Shown here one piece after another: positions 33,180 through 42,061 of a DNA stretch of 51,186 nt (position 1 is the first letter of the stretch; each line of letters begins with the position of its first letter). The position numbers were made by a program, and so were the translations under genes. The notes beneath the pieces are model-generated. The model was given only the letters and a program-made list of their open reading frames with translations. It was not told where the DNA came from and made no database searches. The stretch comes from Nitrospiraceae bacterium (GTDB lineage: Bacteria; Nitrospirota; Thermodesulfovibrionia; UBA6902), in the NCBI GenBank assembly GCA_003599275.1, contig QZJG01000066.1, forward strand, positions 1-51,186, written 5' to 3'.

Positions 33180-34678
33180 GTGCTGAGGTTCCTGAATATG
33201 AACTCCCTGTATTTATTCTCATCCAGGATTGTCCGTCCGACAATGAACGAAGACATCATGGCGCCGATGATACCCGGCAGAAGAGAACTCTGCCCGGCCG
33301 CATATAGATTACGCAGGGGGAGTTTCCCTATAAGATTAATCTGGTTCATTTTCTGCTTGATGCCGTAAGCAGAGCCGTCCGGGCTGTTCAGGTAATCCCT
33401 GAAAGTAAGCACCGATGCTGAATCAACAACCTGCAGTTTATCTTTATATTGAGGATATACCTTTATTATGCGGCCCATAATGTCATCGACCCGGCCTTTT
33501 TTATACTCCTGATAGGCGCGCGGTCTTTCCCCGGTCTTCGAGACCTCCCATTCTTTTACATGCTCCGGAAAGGATATCTCAAAGGCGTCAATGGTTTTGT
33601 ATGTTTTGTCCCTTACATGTTCCACGGATTTAATAAGGACCAGGGCGGGCGCGCCTTTATAGGCCGGGTCCAATAGCCGGTTTACATCACAGTGAGGGAA
33701 TATCGACAAAATGGACGATTCAAAATCAGGCTCTTCATGATCAGAATCCAGCACGGTAAAGACGGAAAAAAATCCCACTGAAGACTCAAAATCCGAGATC
33801 CTGTCGATAAAGGCCCTGCTTATATATTCCCTGGGCAGAATTTTCAGTATCTCCCTCGGATGGATCGTGAATACACAGTTATCTCCTGAAACTTCCTCGC
33901 CTGTATTAAGGATGAAGCTTCCGACCTTTTTATTATTGATGTCCGCAAACTCCGTGATATGCGTGCTGCAGCGGATTTCGATGTCATGGTCTTTAAATTT
34001 TTTCTTGAATGCCTGCACCAGGGCACTGCCGCCGTTTTCAATGCGCGCGACAGAATGATAAAGCTCCAGGCACATGCGGCTGTGGTTTGCAAAGGATATC
34101 TCCTCGGGTTTCACCCCGTAGCACATGGCAAGAGCGGAAAGCAGCGCCTTCAGCGCATGGTTTTGGGTCAATTTATTCAAGACCTCTTCCAGTGTGATAA
34201 AGTCCTCGTCTGCTAAAATATGCTCCGAAAATATTGTGCGGAGATTCATGGACGGCGTATCATCGCAGACTTTCTGCACCATGCCGAAATACCTGTCAAT
34301 AGCGGACGTCTCTTCCGGGAAGTATTCCTTAAACTTGTTCTTGATATTATCAATTCCGTACGGGACCTCATACTGCCTGCCCTCCGATTCAATAAAGAAG
34401 CAGTTGGCGCGGTCCTGCGACAGGAATATCGGCCTGATTAAATCACGGACCTCAAGGACGGTCAGGATATCATATAATATACCGCCTTTCTGAAGACCCC
34501 CGGTAAAATGAAACCCGGTATCAAAAGGAATTCCATTTTTATAAAACCGGGATATAGACCCGCCGATGAACGGGTTCTTTTCCAGCAGCAGCACCTTGCG
34601 CCCGTTCATCCCGAGGATAAGGGCCATGGTCAAACCGCTGATACCGCTTCCGACTACTATGTCATCATATCTTTTCAT
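33176..34678 (-). CDS. CrtI/retinol-saturase-like FAD oxidoreductase
   Basis: The 500-residue protein begins with a FAD-binding fold (VVGSGISGL, GSGISG at 10-15, E33 in LLEKN). It continues with PFDTGFHFTGG and ends with YAAGQSSLLPGIIGAMMSS, the layout of phytoene desaturases, carotene isomerases and retinol saturases. It could desaturate, saturate or isomerise a polyene chain. Similar genes are among the candidates proposed for ladderane synthesis and also occur with flexirubin-type pigments. It follows the fabG-like gene after 31 bases and overlaps the ketosynthase gene. Confidence 0.88.
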   Translation of the reverse strand: MKRYDDIVVGSGISGLTMALILGMNGRKVLLLEKNPFIGGSISRFYKNGIPFDTGFHFTGGLQKGGILYDILTVLEVRDLIRPIFLSQDRANCFFIESEGRQYEVPYGIDNIKNKFKEYFPEETSAIDRYFGMVQKVCDDTPSMNLRTIFSEHILADEDFITLEEVLNKLTQNHALKALLSALAMCYGVKPEEISFANHSRMCLELYHSVARIENGGSALVQAFKKKFKDHDIEIRCSTHITEFADINNKKVGSFILNTGEEVSGDNCVFTIHPREILKILPREYISRAFIDRISDFESSVGFFSVFTVLDSDHEEPDFESSILSIFPHCDVNRLLDPAYKGAPALVLIKSVEHVRDKTYKTIDAFEISFPEHVKEWEVSKTGERPRAYQEYKKGRVDDIMGRIIKVYPQYKDKLQVVDSASVLTFRDYLNSPDGSAYGIKQKMNQINLIGKLPLRNLYAAGQSSLLPGIIGAMMSSFIVGRTILDENKYREFIFRNLST

Positions 34679-34709
34679 TGACCAACAATAAAATCAGGAG
34701 TTATAGAAA

Positions 34710-35432
34710 CTACATTGAAAGCCCGCCGTTAATGCCTATAACCTGCCCGTGCACATACATATTTTTTTCAGTACATAAAAAATCAACAACGGACGCCACA
34801 TCGTCAGGAGTTCCGATGCGGTTGACGGGAATTAAAGGCAGGACCTGTTCTTTAGGAAGATGTTTCGTCATTTCGGTCTCGATAAAACCGGGAGCTACTA
34901 CATTCACCAATATATTTTTTTTGCCTACTTCACGCGCCAGCGCCCTGGCAGCGCCGATCAACCCTGCTTTGGAAGCAGAGTAATTTACCTGGCCCGCCTG
35001 CCCGATCTGTCCCGATGTTGACGAGACAATAACGATGCGCCCCTTTTTGGCCCTCAGCATCGAAAACAATACCGCACGGGTCACATTGTAGAAACCGTCA
35101 AGGTTTGTGGAAAGGACCGAGTCCCATTCTTCCCTTGTCATCCACACCATAAGGTTGTCGCGGGCAATCCCCGAATTGTAGACCAGTACATCCGGTGCAA
35201 AATTTTCCACTCTGGAAGCCAGAGCAGCTTCCGTCTCATCATAATTCGAGACATCAAAGGGGACCAGCTCACAACCCGCGCTCATCCCTTCTATTTCGGA
35301 TTTAACTTTTTGCGCGGCCTCATGGTTGCTCTTGTAAGCCAGCCATATGTCGAATCCGGATTTGGCCAGCCTTAAAGCAATTGCACGTCCGATCCCGCGG
35401 CTTCCGCCTGTTATTAAAGCAGTTTTTCTCAT
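34710..35432 (-). CDS. 3-oxoacyl-ACP reductase (FabG family)
   Basis: The 240-residue short-chain dehydrogenase has the NADPH site TGGSRGIG (8-15), NSG near 86 and the catalytic Tyr151-x3-Lys155 (NYSASKAG) with Ser near 138. It reduces 3-oxoacyl-ACP to the 3-hydroxy form. It is the first gene of the cluster, and a strong promoter lies so close that the leader would be only about 10 bases. No ribosome-binding site is visible before the ATG, so its mRNA may be nearly leaderless. Confidence 0.93.
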   Translation of the reverse strand: MRKTALITGGSRGIGRAIALRLAKSGFDIWLAYKSNHEAAQKVKSEIEGMSAGCELVPFDVSNYDETEAALASRVENFAPDVLVYNSGIARDNLMVWMTREEWDSVLSTNLDGFYNVTRAVLFSMLRAKKGRIVIVSSTSGQIGQAGQVNYSASKAGLIGAARALAREVGKKNILVNVVAPGFIETEMTKHLPKEQVLPLIPVNRIGTPDDVASVVDFLCTEKNMYVHGQVIGINGGLSM

Positions 35433-35448
35433 GGGAAGGTGTGGTGGT

Positions 35449-35478
35449 ATTATATTAATTACAGCAGTTTTTTTTCAA
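35449..35478 (-). promoter_or_regulatory. Promoter of the biosynthetic cluster
   Basis: On the minus strand TTGAAA (35473-35478) and a perfect TATAAT (35449-35454) are 18 bp apart, with an A-tract between. The predicted transcription start is about 10 bases before the fabG-like ATG at 35432. No other equally good promoter was noticed inside the cluster. Confidence 0.65.
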
Positions 35479-35536
35479 TCAACCATGATACGTTGCCTTA
35501 TTTCCAAATCCGGCGAACAGGAGTTATTATACGAAA

Positions 35537-36199
35537 ATGGAAAAAACCCCTGATTACAGACTCGTCATCACCATTGCGCTCAAAAAAGAAGTGCCTGAAG
35601 GCTGCTTAATATCGCACCATATCCCGGTCTGCACCCTCGCCTCCCTTAAGTCCGGCGCACTTCGGCGCAAGAACGCCCCCAACGCAGACATGCTAATAAT
35701 AATAACCGGGGCGGGACACACCGCGAGCGAAGAGGCGGCGTGCTGGATACGGGACAACATAAATCCGCTTCATGTCGTCAACATCGGCACATGCGGGCTG
35801 ACTGACAGAACATATGCGCCGGGCAAATGGATAATCCCGCAATACGTCGCAAACGAAGAGGGAGACAGGCTTAAGCTCGATACGCAGATTCCGCTCATCC
35901 ACCACGGGGACATGATAGACGTCCATTCTTTGCTGAGCGTGAAAAAGCCATGCCTCGGCGATTTGCCCATGACATGGAAAAAGCATGAGGCCGTCGATAT
36001 GGAATGCTATTTCCAGGCAAAGGTGTTTGCAGACACAAACATAAACTTTCACTGTCTGAAATTCAGCACCGATTATTCCGACCATAACGCCCTTTCCGAT
36101 TTCGACCTGCATCTTGATTCGTTCAACCAACAATTACCAGAGCTCTTCAGTCCCTCAAAAGGAGGGGACGGGGGAATAAGACTGGACCGGCGCGATTGA
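35537..36199 (+). CDS. Nucleoside phosphorylase-like protein (PNP/MTAN fold)
   Basis: The 220-residue protein has TGAGHTASEEAA, VVNIGTCGLTDRTYAPGKWI and VDMECYFQA, the core motifs of the PNP_UDP_1 family of nucleoside phosphorylases and nucleosidases. VDMEC contains the ribose-binding Met-Glu pair. The likely reaction is cleavage of a nucleoside or adenosyl by-product. One useful role would be clearing methylthioadenosine- or 5'-deoxyadenosine-type products, but that is speculation. It is divergent from the cluster. The last dozen residues (SPSKGGDGGIRL) look repeat-derived. The start has no ideal ribosome site. Confidence 0.7.
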   Translation: MEKTPDYRLVITIALKKEVPEGCLISHHIPVCTLASLKSGALRRKNAPNADMLIIITGAGHTASEEAACWIRDNINPLHVVNIGTCGLTDRTYAPGKWIIPQYVANEEGDRLKLDTQIPLIHHGDMIDVHSLLSVKKPCLGDLPMTWKKHEAVDMECYFQAKVFADTNINFHCLKFSTDYSDHNALSDFDLHLDSFNQQLPELFSPSKGGDGGIRLDRRD

Positions 36200-36254
36200 C
36201 TTTACTTCGCTGTTTTAGTATTCTTTTAACCACAAAACTCTTACAGGACAACCT

Positions 36255-36881
36255 ATGATAAAGAAGCTTTTCCCCAAAGAACTCGATTTCTTCGGCATGT
36301 TCGAGAAGGCGGCGCTGAATGTCAATAAAGGCGCGACGTCGCTTGTGGAGATGATGGAAAATCTCGCGGTCTCAGCCGAGGCAAAGGCAAAAGAAATACA
36401 CGACGCCGAACAGGAAGGCGATATGCTCACCCACGAGGTAATGCGGAGACTCAATAAAACCTTTATTACGCCCCTCGACAGGGAAGACATACACGCCCTT
36501 ATCAGCCGCCTGGATGACGTAATCGACCTGATCTGGGCCTCGGCCGACAGGGCTGTTTTATTTAAAATAACCGACCCCCAGCCCGAAGCGGTCGAACTGG
36601 CAAAGACCCTCCATGAGACCACGGAGATAATTACAAAGGCCATCAACTGCCTCAAGGACAAAAAATATTCATATATCCAGGAATACTGTATTGAAATAAA
36701 CAGGCTTGAAAACAGGGGCGACAGGATATTCAGGGAAGCGCTTGTCAAATTGTTCGATAATATAAAGGACCCCATCCTCGTCATCAAGTGGAAAGAGGTC
36801 TATGAACACCTTGAAGACGCCAGCGACACCTGCGAAGATGTTGCCAATATCCTCGAAGGTATAGTCCTCAAACATGCATGA
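36255..36881 (+). CDS. DUF47 PhoU-like protein
   Basis: The 208-residue all-helical protein (KKLFPKELDFFGMFEKAA, EGDMLTHEV, HEVMRRLNKTFITPLDRED) matches the DUF47/PhoU-like family. These proteins are encoded next to Pit-type phosphate transporters and probably regulate them, with acidic residues that can bind metals. It overlaps the transporter gene by 8 bases, confirming an operon. Confidence 0.92.
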   Translation: MIKKLFPKELDFFGMFEKAALNVNKGATSLVEMMENLAVSAEAKAKEIHDAEQEGDMLTHEVMRRLNKTFITPLDREDIHALISRLDDVIDLIWASADRAVLFKITDPQPEAVELAKTLHETTEIITKAINCLKDKKYSYIQEYCIEINRLENRGDRIFREALVKLFDNIKDPILVIKWKEVYEHLEDASDTCEDVANILEGIVLKHA

Positions 36882-37866
36882 CACCTATCTGCTGCTTGTA
36901 TGCGTAATAGTCCTCGCTGCAATCTTTGATTTCATTAACGGCTTTCATGATACCGCAAACGCCATAGCCACGTCCGTATCAACAAGGGTCCTGTCGCCGA
37001 GGGTCGCTGTTTCCATGGCGGCAGTATTGAATCTGGCCGGCGCCCTTACGGGTACCGCAGTGGCCAAAACCGTGGGAGCAGGTCTTGTGGATACCGCAAG
37101 CGTCACGCAACTTACGGTCGTTTCCGCCCTCCTTTCCGCGATTATATGGGATTTAATTACCTGGTATTTCGGGTTGCCCACATCCTCAAGTCATGCGCTG
37201 CTTGCGAGCATACTTGGCGCGGCAGTCGCTACTGCCGGAGTAGAAGTTATCGTCCAGAAAGGCGTATACAAGGTTTTGATAGGGCTGATCTTTTCTCCCA
37301 TCATAGGTTTTTTCCTGGGTTTTCTCCTGATGCTGTTCCTCATGTGGCTCTTCGGGCGGTCCCCGATCGGGTTTGTAAATTCATTCTTCAACAGGCTTCA
37401 GATAGTATCGGCGGCTTACATGGCCTTCAGTCACGGCAACAATGACGCCCAGAAAACGATGGGTATCATAACCATGGCGCTCGTGAGTTATTATAAACTT
37501 CCGGACTTCCATGTGCCTTATTGGGTAATGGTCCTTTGCGCAACAGCTATGGCGTTAGGCACCGCAATCGGCGGCTGGAGGATCATTAAGACACTCGGGG
37601 TAAGGCTTGTTCAAATGCAGCCTATCCACGGTTTTGCCGCAGAGACCTCGGCTGCCACCGTTATAGAGATTGCGTCCCGGATAGGACTTCCTCTTTCAAC
37701 CACCCATATAATCTCATCAACCATTCTGGGGGTGGGGGCCACAAAAAGGGCCTCTGCGGTCAGATGGGGAGTAGCAATGAATATTGTGATGGCGTGGATA
37801 CTGACCCTGCCCGTGTGCGCGGTACTGGCCTGGCTGATTTACAAGGCGCTTGCGCTTATAAGCTGA
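36874..37866 (+). CDS. Inorganic phosphate transporter (Pit family)
   Basis: The 330-residue membrane protein has the duplicated family signature: FINGFHDTANAIATS near the N-terminus and AFSHGNNDAQKTMGI in the middle, with about ten hydrophobic helices. It moves phosphate, probably as a metal complex, with protons or sodium. It forms an operon with the DUF47 gene and ends convergent with the YrdC-type gene, overlapping it by 11 bases. Confidence 0.95.
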   Translation: MHDTYLLLVCVIVLAAIFDFINGFHDTANAIATSVSTRVLSPRVAVSMAAVLNLAGALTGTAVAKTVGAGLVDTASVTQLTVVSALLSAIIWDLITWYFGLPTSSSHALLASILGAAVATAGVEVIVQKGVYKVLIGLIFSPIIGFFLGFLLMLFLMWLFGRSPIGFVNSFFNRLQIVSAAYMAFSHGNNDAQKTMGIITMALVSYYKLPDFHVPYWVMVLCATAMALGTAIGGWRIIKTLGVRLVQMQPIHGFAAETSAATVIEIASRIGLPLSTTHIISSTILGVGATKRASAVRWGVAMNIVMAWILTLPVCAVLAWLIYKALALIS

Positions 37867-38458
37867 CCGGGCCCTTTCTCAAAACCTTCGGCGGGGTAAC
37901 TGTGACATCGATAATTGTGGAAGGCTTGCCGCCCGGGGTTTTTCCCCCATCGATAATCAAATCAATATTATCTCCGAAATAATTTATAACGGCAGATGCA
38001 TCCTCTGCAGGAAGTTTCCCGGATTCATTCGCGCTGGTGGCGGTAATCGGTACTCTCAGTGCCCTCGCTAACCGGAGGGCGACACCCTCTCCGGGTATCC
38101 TTACCGCGACCTTGCCGCTGCCTCCGGTTATTAATGCCGGTACGTTGTCCCTTGCTTCAAAAATGATGGTCAGCGGGCCGGGCCAGAATTTTTTCATCAA
38201 ACTCTCCGCATGAGAAGGGATGTCCTTCACAACAAGCCTCAGCGTATCCATATCACCGACTATTACAGGCAGGGGTTTATCGGCAGGTCGCTTTTTGAGG
38301 TCATAAAGCTTTTGGACCGCGGCTTCGTCTGTAACCAGTGCGCCGAGCGCATAAAAGCTTTCGGTGGGATATGCAATGGTCCCACTGTTCTCAAGGACCT
38401 CCAGCGAGCTCCTGAAAATACGCCTTGCATTTTTTTCCGTAAAAGTTAAAAATATCAT
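37856..38458 (-). CDS. Threonylcarbamoyl-AMP synthase (YrdC/Sua5 family)
   Basis: The 200-residue protein has AYPTESFYALG, KKRPADKPLPVIV and TATSANESGKLPA, the nucleotide- and bicarbonate-binding motifs of the YrdC fold. It makes threonylcarbamoyl-AMP for the t6A37 modification of ANN-decoding tRNAs. Its length matches the single-domain TsaC/YrdC form without the Sua5 extension. It converges on the phosphate transporter gene. Confidence 0.9.
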   Translation of the reverse strand: MIFLTFTEKNARRIFRSSLEVLENSGTIAYPTESFYALGALVTDEAAVQKLYDLKKRPADKPLPVIVGDMDTLRLVVKDIPSHAESLMKKFWPGPLTIIFEARDNVPALITGGSGKVAVRIPGEGVALRLARALRVPITATSANESGKLPAEDASAVINYFGDNIDLIIDGGKTPGGKPSTIIDVTVTPPKVLRKGPVSL

Positions 38459-38519
38459 CGCTGATTTTTAGGATAGCAAAATTCGGGCATTTATTTTCAA
38501 TTTTAAAATGGGAGGAATT

Positions 38520-38915
38520 ATGAAAAAAATCGGAAAGCTTTTAATCCTGCTGTACGCGGTCTCCTGCATGTACGGCTGCGCAGCCGCCCTGATAGGGGTA
38601 GGCGCAGGGGCGGGAATTGTAACTTATAAATACGTGGACAGTCTTTTGATTAAAGAATATCCTCTCGAATATGCAAAGGCATGGGAGGCGTCCAACACGG
38701 CATTGAAAAACCTCCAGTTCAGCATATCGGACAGTGTCAACGAAGGGACGCGTGGGGAGATAGATGCCGTAAAAAAAGACGGGGACAAGGTCGTCATCAG
38801 GCTGAAAGACATGGGGCAGGGGGTGACATCCGTAAGTATACGGGTCGGCTTGTTAGGCAGCCGTGTTGAGGCGGAAAAAGTACATAATGCAATCGCCTCT
38901 GCCGCCGGGATATAG
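38520..38915 (+). CDS. Small lipoprotein (DUF3568-like)
   Basis: The 131-residue protein has a signal ending SCMYGC (lipobox Cys20), a glycine-rich hydrophobic stretch (LIGVGAGAGIVTYKYVDS), then a small alpha/beta domain ending SRVEAEKVHNAI. This matches DUF3568 lipoproteins of unknown function. ATG 38520 follows GGAGG with ideal spacing. An upstream ATG at 38508 would place the ribosome site inside the gene. Confidence 0.75.
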   Translation: MKKIGKLLILLYAVSCMYGCAAALIGVGAGAGIVTYKYVDSLLIKEYPLEYAKAWEASNTALKNLQFSISDSVNEGTRGEIDAVKKDGDKVVIRLKDMGQGVTSVSIRVGLLGSRVEAEKVHNAIASAAGI

Positions 38916-38920
38916 ACGGT

Positions 38921-39553
38921 TTATTCCCGGGCGCCGCGTTCGAGTAAAGCCGATATCTTTCCGGAGACCGCGCGGGACCCTTTGTTCCTGAGGGCATTGA
39001 ATACCCCTTCGGCCGCAAGCGACTTGAGAAACTTCTCTCTCTTTTCAGGATCGGGTATTTTTATCAGCGCCTTTCTTCGCACTGATTCGGCAAACCTCAG
39101 GAAGTCCGCAAACTCTGTGCCGTAAAGCTTTTCCAGCTCCTTCCTTATCGCCTTTGATATGGCAGGACTTGCGCCTTCCGTAGAAACAGCGATCGTCAAA
39201 GGTCCGCGTTTAACTATAGACGGTGCGATAAAATTCCCTTCGGAAGGCATGTCGATAACATTGACGAGGGATTTTGCGTCCCGTGCGACCCTTGAGTTTA
39301 TCTGAGGAGAAGAGGTGCCGGCAATAACAATGAATGCGCCCTTAAGGTCTCCTTTCTTATAAGCCCTGTTTATGTGGACGAGCCTGCCTTTTTCTTTTAA
39401 TTTCCCAAGACTGCCTGTAAGAGCGGGGCTGATGATCACGACGGATGCGCCGGCCTTTATCAGGGTACGGGCCTTTCTTTCAGCTACGTTGCCGCCGCCG
39501 ACCACAACTGCCTTCTTATTTTTAAGGTCCAGGAAGACGGGATAATATCTCAC
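38921..39553 (-). CDS. Precorrin-2 dehydrogenase/sirohydrochlorin ferrochelatase
   Basis: The 210-residue protein has the CysG N-terminal/Met8 layout: MRYYPVFLDLKNKKAVVVGG, NVAERKARTLIKAGA (NAD-binding fold), then GTSSPQINSRVA and EGASPAISKAIRKELEKLYG. It oxidises precorrin-2 and inserts iron to make siroheme, or feeds haem d1 or alternative haem routes. It is the stand-alone form without the methyltransferase half. It is convergent with the lipoprotein gene, 5 bases apart. Confidence 0.9.
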   Translation of the reverse strand: MRYYPVFLDLKNKKAVVVGGGNVAERKARTLIKAGASVVIISPALTGSLGKLKEKGRLVHINRAYKKGDLKGAFIVIAGTSSPQINSRVARDAKSLVNVIDMPSEGNFIAPSIVKRGPLTIAVSTEGASPAISKAIRKELEKLYGTEFADFLRFAESVRRKALIKIPDPEKREKFLKSLAAEGVFNALRNKGSRAVSGKISALLERGARE

Positions 39554-39576
39554 TTATCTTTGTCCTAAAAAAACAT

Positions 39577-39713
39577 TTATCCACAGATTAACGCAGATTA
39601 GCACAGATTTATTAAACACTTAATCAGCTTTTGTCTTTCGCCTTTTGGGTGAATAAACAATTGTGCCCTTTTATTTGTATCGTTGTCTTTATCTGTGAAA
39701 TCTGCGGATATAA
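39577..39713. repeat. Dispersed inverted-repeat element (ATCCACAGATT family)
   Basis: The left end is TTATCCACAGATTAACGCAG. The right end, on the other strand, is TTATATCCGCAGATTTCACAG. It is a typical long imperfect inverted repeat filling the gap between the siroheme gene and bamD. No gene is seen. Confidence 0.65.
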
Positions 39714-39731
39714 CTGCCGTTTTAAGGGTTA

Positions 39732-40499
39732 TCACTTTTTTATTATCAGATACGTAAATGAAGAAAGCTGTTTTTTGGCCTCATTGGAAAGCTCAAGAGT
39801 GGGATATTTATTGATAAGGGTGGTCAGGGTGTTTATGGCCTTGCCTCTCTGTCCCATTTTCGCATAAGACAGGCCGAGATAGTAAAGAGCTTCCGAGTCT
39901 TTCACCGAGTCCGGGAAATTTTCAAGCAGGCTGCTGTAGCGCAGCGCCGCCGCATTATAAGAGCCTTTTTGGAAATAGAAGTTGGCGACATAAAATTCAT
40001 ATTCGGCCAGAGCCCGCTGGCACGTCTTTATCCTGTCATCGGTAACATCCATGTATGGGTTCCTCGGATAGTTCCTCCGGAGTTTGCCGAATTCCTTCAA
40101 GGCCCTCTGGGCAGTCGAGAAACTGACGTCGACCGTCGTTATCCTTTTAAAAAAAGTCATGGCCAGATTGTACTGGGCGTAAGAGGCGTATTTATGAAAC
40201 GGATACAGGTCAAGAAAGGACTCGTATTCGGCGGCGGCCTCCTCATAGGCCTCTTCCTCGAAATATGTATCGGCAATGCGGAGTTTGGCCAATTCGGCAT
40301 ATTGCCTTGAAGCGTCCTTCGTCCTGATACTTTCGAGAAGCCCCCTTGCCTCCGCGTATTTCCCTTCTTTTATCCAGTCATTGGCCTGCTTGAAAGTTGC
40401 CTCCGGATTAAAGGGCGGCTCCTTGACCTCCGTGGTAGAGCATCCGATCAGAAGGGCCGCAATAAAAAGCAGCGACATCCTTTTTATTCTGTATTTCAT
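39732..40499 (-). CDS. bamD: Outer membrane assembly lipoprotein BamD
   Basis: The 255-residue lipoprotein starts MKYRIKRMSLLFIAALLIGC (lipobox Cys20) and contains tandem TPR units (DWIKEGKYAEARGLLESI, EEEAYEEAAAEYESFLDLYP, KGSYNAAALRYSSLLENFP). This is the BamD/ComL pattern of the beta-barrel assembly complex on the inner face of the outer membrane. Upstream in-frame starts (GTG 40520, ATG 40511) are possible. I prefer 40499 for its normal signal length. Confidence 0.88.
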   Translation of the reverse strand: MKYRIKRMSLLFIAALLIGCSTTEVKEPPFNPEATFKQANDWIKEGKYAEARGLLESIRTKDASRQYAELAKLRIADTYFEEEAYEEAAAEYESFLDLYPFHKYASYAQYNLAMTFFKRITTVDVSFSTAQRALKEFGKLRRNYPRNPYMDVTDDRIKTCQRALAEYEFYVANFYFQKGSYNAAALRYSSLLENFPDSVKDSEALYYLGLSYAKMGQRGKAINTLTTLINKYPTLELSNEAKKQLSSFTYLIIKK

Positions 40500-40618
40500 G
40501 CGCGCCGTCATCGTGTTCACCGGATAATTTTATCCTAATATTTTTTTTTTATCAAACAGCGCCGGATAGGGTCTTGCCCTTGTAAGGTAAAACGGCAATC
40601 CTGTATCATATACGGCAA

Positions 40619-42061
40619 ATGGCTTATAAAGACTTGCGTGAATTCCTGTCAGTCCTTGAGAAAAAAGGACTTCTGAAACGGATAAAGGCAGAAGCCGACC
40701 CCGTACTTGAGATAGCGGAGATCAATGACAGGGTTGTGAAGGCAAACGGCCCGGCGCTGTTATTTGAAAATCCGAAGGGGTCCGGATTCCCGGCCCTTGT
40801 AAATGCCTTCGGCTCTTTCGAGAGGATGCGACTCGCTCTTGAGGTAGGGAGTCTCGATGACATCGGGGGACGCATTCTTGAATTCCTCGAACCGGAGATA
40901 CCCACCAATTTCATAGAAAAACTCAAGGCGCTGCCGAAACTCAAAAAGCTCGCTGATTTCATTCCCAAAGTTGTCAGATCAGGCCCTTGCAAGGAAGTAA
41001 TTATTAAAGACAACCCTTCGCTTGATATCTTCCCTATTTTAAAGACGTGGCCTGAAGACGGCGGGAAATTCATCACCCTGCCGATGGTCTTTACAAAAGA
41101 CCCGGACAAGGGAGATCGGAACTGCGGCATGTACCGCATGCATGTCTACGATTCAAAGACCACGGGCATGCACTGGCATATGCACAAGGACGGGGCAAGA
41201 CATTACCGGAAGGCAGAGCAGAAAGGGCAACGGCTGGAAGTAGCGGTTGCGATCGGCTCCGACCCTGCGGTCATGTATTCTGCAACAGCCCCGCTTCCGG
41301 AGGGAGTGGATGAGATGCTCTTTGCCGGATTTTTGCGCAATGACACTGTAGAGCTTGTGAAATGTGAGACTGTGGACCTTGAGGTCCCGGCCAATTCGGA
41401 GATCGTGCTTGAGGGCTATTGCGAACCGGGGGAAAGAAGGACTGAAGGGCCTTTTGGAGACCACACAGGTTATTACTCCCTTGCCGATGAATATCCGGTA
41501 TTTCACATCACGTGTATCACGCACAGGAAAGACGCGATCTATCCCGCGACCATTGTCGGCAAGCCGCCGATGGAGGACTGCTTTATCGGAAAGGCAACGG
41601 AAAGGATATTCCTTCCATTGCTGAGAAAACAACTTCCTGAGATCATTGACATGAACCTTCCGCTCGAAGGCGTGTTCCATAACATCGCCGTTATTTCCAT
41701 TGACAAGCGCTATCCCGGTCACGCAAGGAAGGTCATGTATGCCCTGTGGGGAATGGGGCAGATGAGCTTTACAAAGGCGATCATCATCGTGGACAAATGG
41801 GTCAACGTGCAGGACCTCAGCGAGGTCGTCTGGAGGATGGGAAATAATGTGGACCCGAAAAGAGATACCGTTATTGTCGAAGGGCCTCTTGACGTGCTTG
41901 AACACGCCTCCAATGTCCCCGCATATGGCGGCAAGATGGGAATCGACGCTACGAAGAAATTACCATCGGAAGGCTTTACCCGCGAATGGCCCGGCGAAAT
42001 AGTCATGTCCGAAGACATCGTTAAACGTGTCACCGAAAGATGGAAAGAGTTCGGGTTTTAA
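40619..42061 (+). CDS. UbiD-family decarboxylase
   Basis: The 480-residue protein has the UbiD core: NCGMYRMHVYD, GMHWHMHKDGARHY, EGPFGDHTGYY and PPMEDCFIGKATER. These bind prenylated FMN with metal and supply the Glu-Arg-Glu catalytic set. It decarboxylates an aromatic or alpha,beta-unsaturated acid. In many anaerobes the gene serves quinone synthesis. It needs a UbiX-type prenyltransferase, which is not in this window. It starts with ATG about 100 bases after a plain intergenic stretch. Confidence 0.92.
   Translation: MAYKDLREFLSVLEKKGLLKRIKAEADPVLEIAEINDRVVKANGPALLFENPKGSGFPALVNAFGSFERMRLALEVGSLDDIGGRILEFLEPEIPTNFIEKLKALPKLKKLADFIPKVVRSGPCKEVIIKDNPSLDIFPILKTWPEDGGKFITLPMVFTKDPDKGDRNCGMYRMHVYDSKTTGMHWHMHKDGARHYRKAEQKGQRLEVAVAIGSDPAVMYSATAPLPEGVDEMLFAGFLRNDTVELVKCETVDLEVPANSEIVLEGYCEPGERRTEGPFGDHTGYYSLADEYPVFHITCITHRKDAIYPATIVGKPPMEDCFIGKATERIFLPLLRKQLPEIIDMNLPLEGVFHNIAVISIDKRYPGHARKVMYALWGMGQMSFTKAIIIVDKWVNVQDLSEVVWRMGNNVDPKRDTVIVEGPLDVLEHASNVPAYGGKMGIDATKKLPSEGFTREWPGEIVMSEDIVKRVTERWKEFGF

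Noticed and set aside
4839..35432. Firm assignment as a ladderane cluster
   Set aside because: Gene families overlap with proposed ladderane candidates, but no ladderane pathway is fully established and the transport, glycosylation and lipoprotein genes point to aryl polyene-type systems. I keep it as one possibility only.
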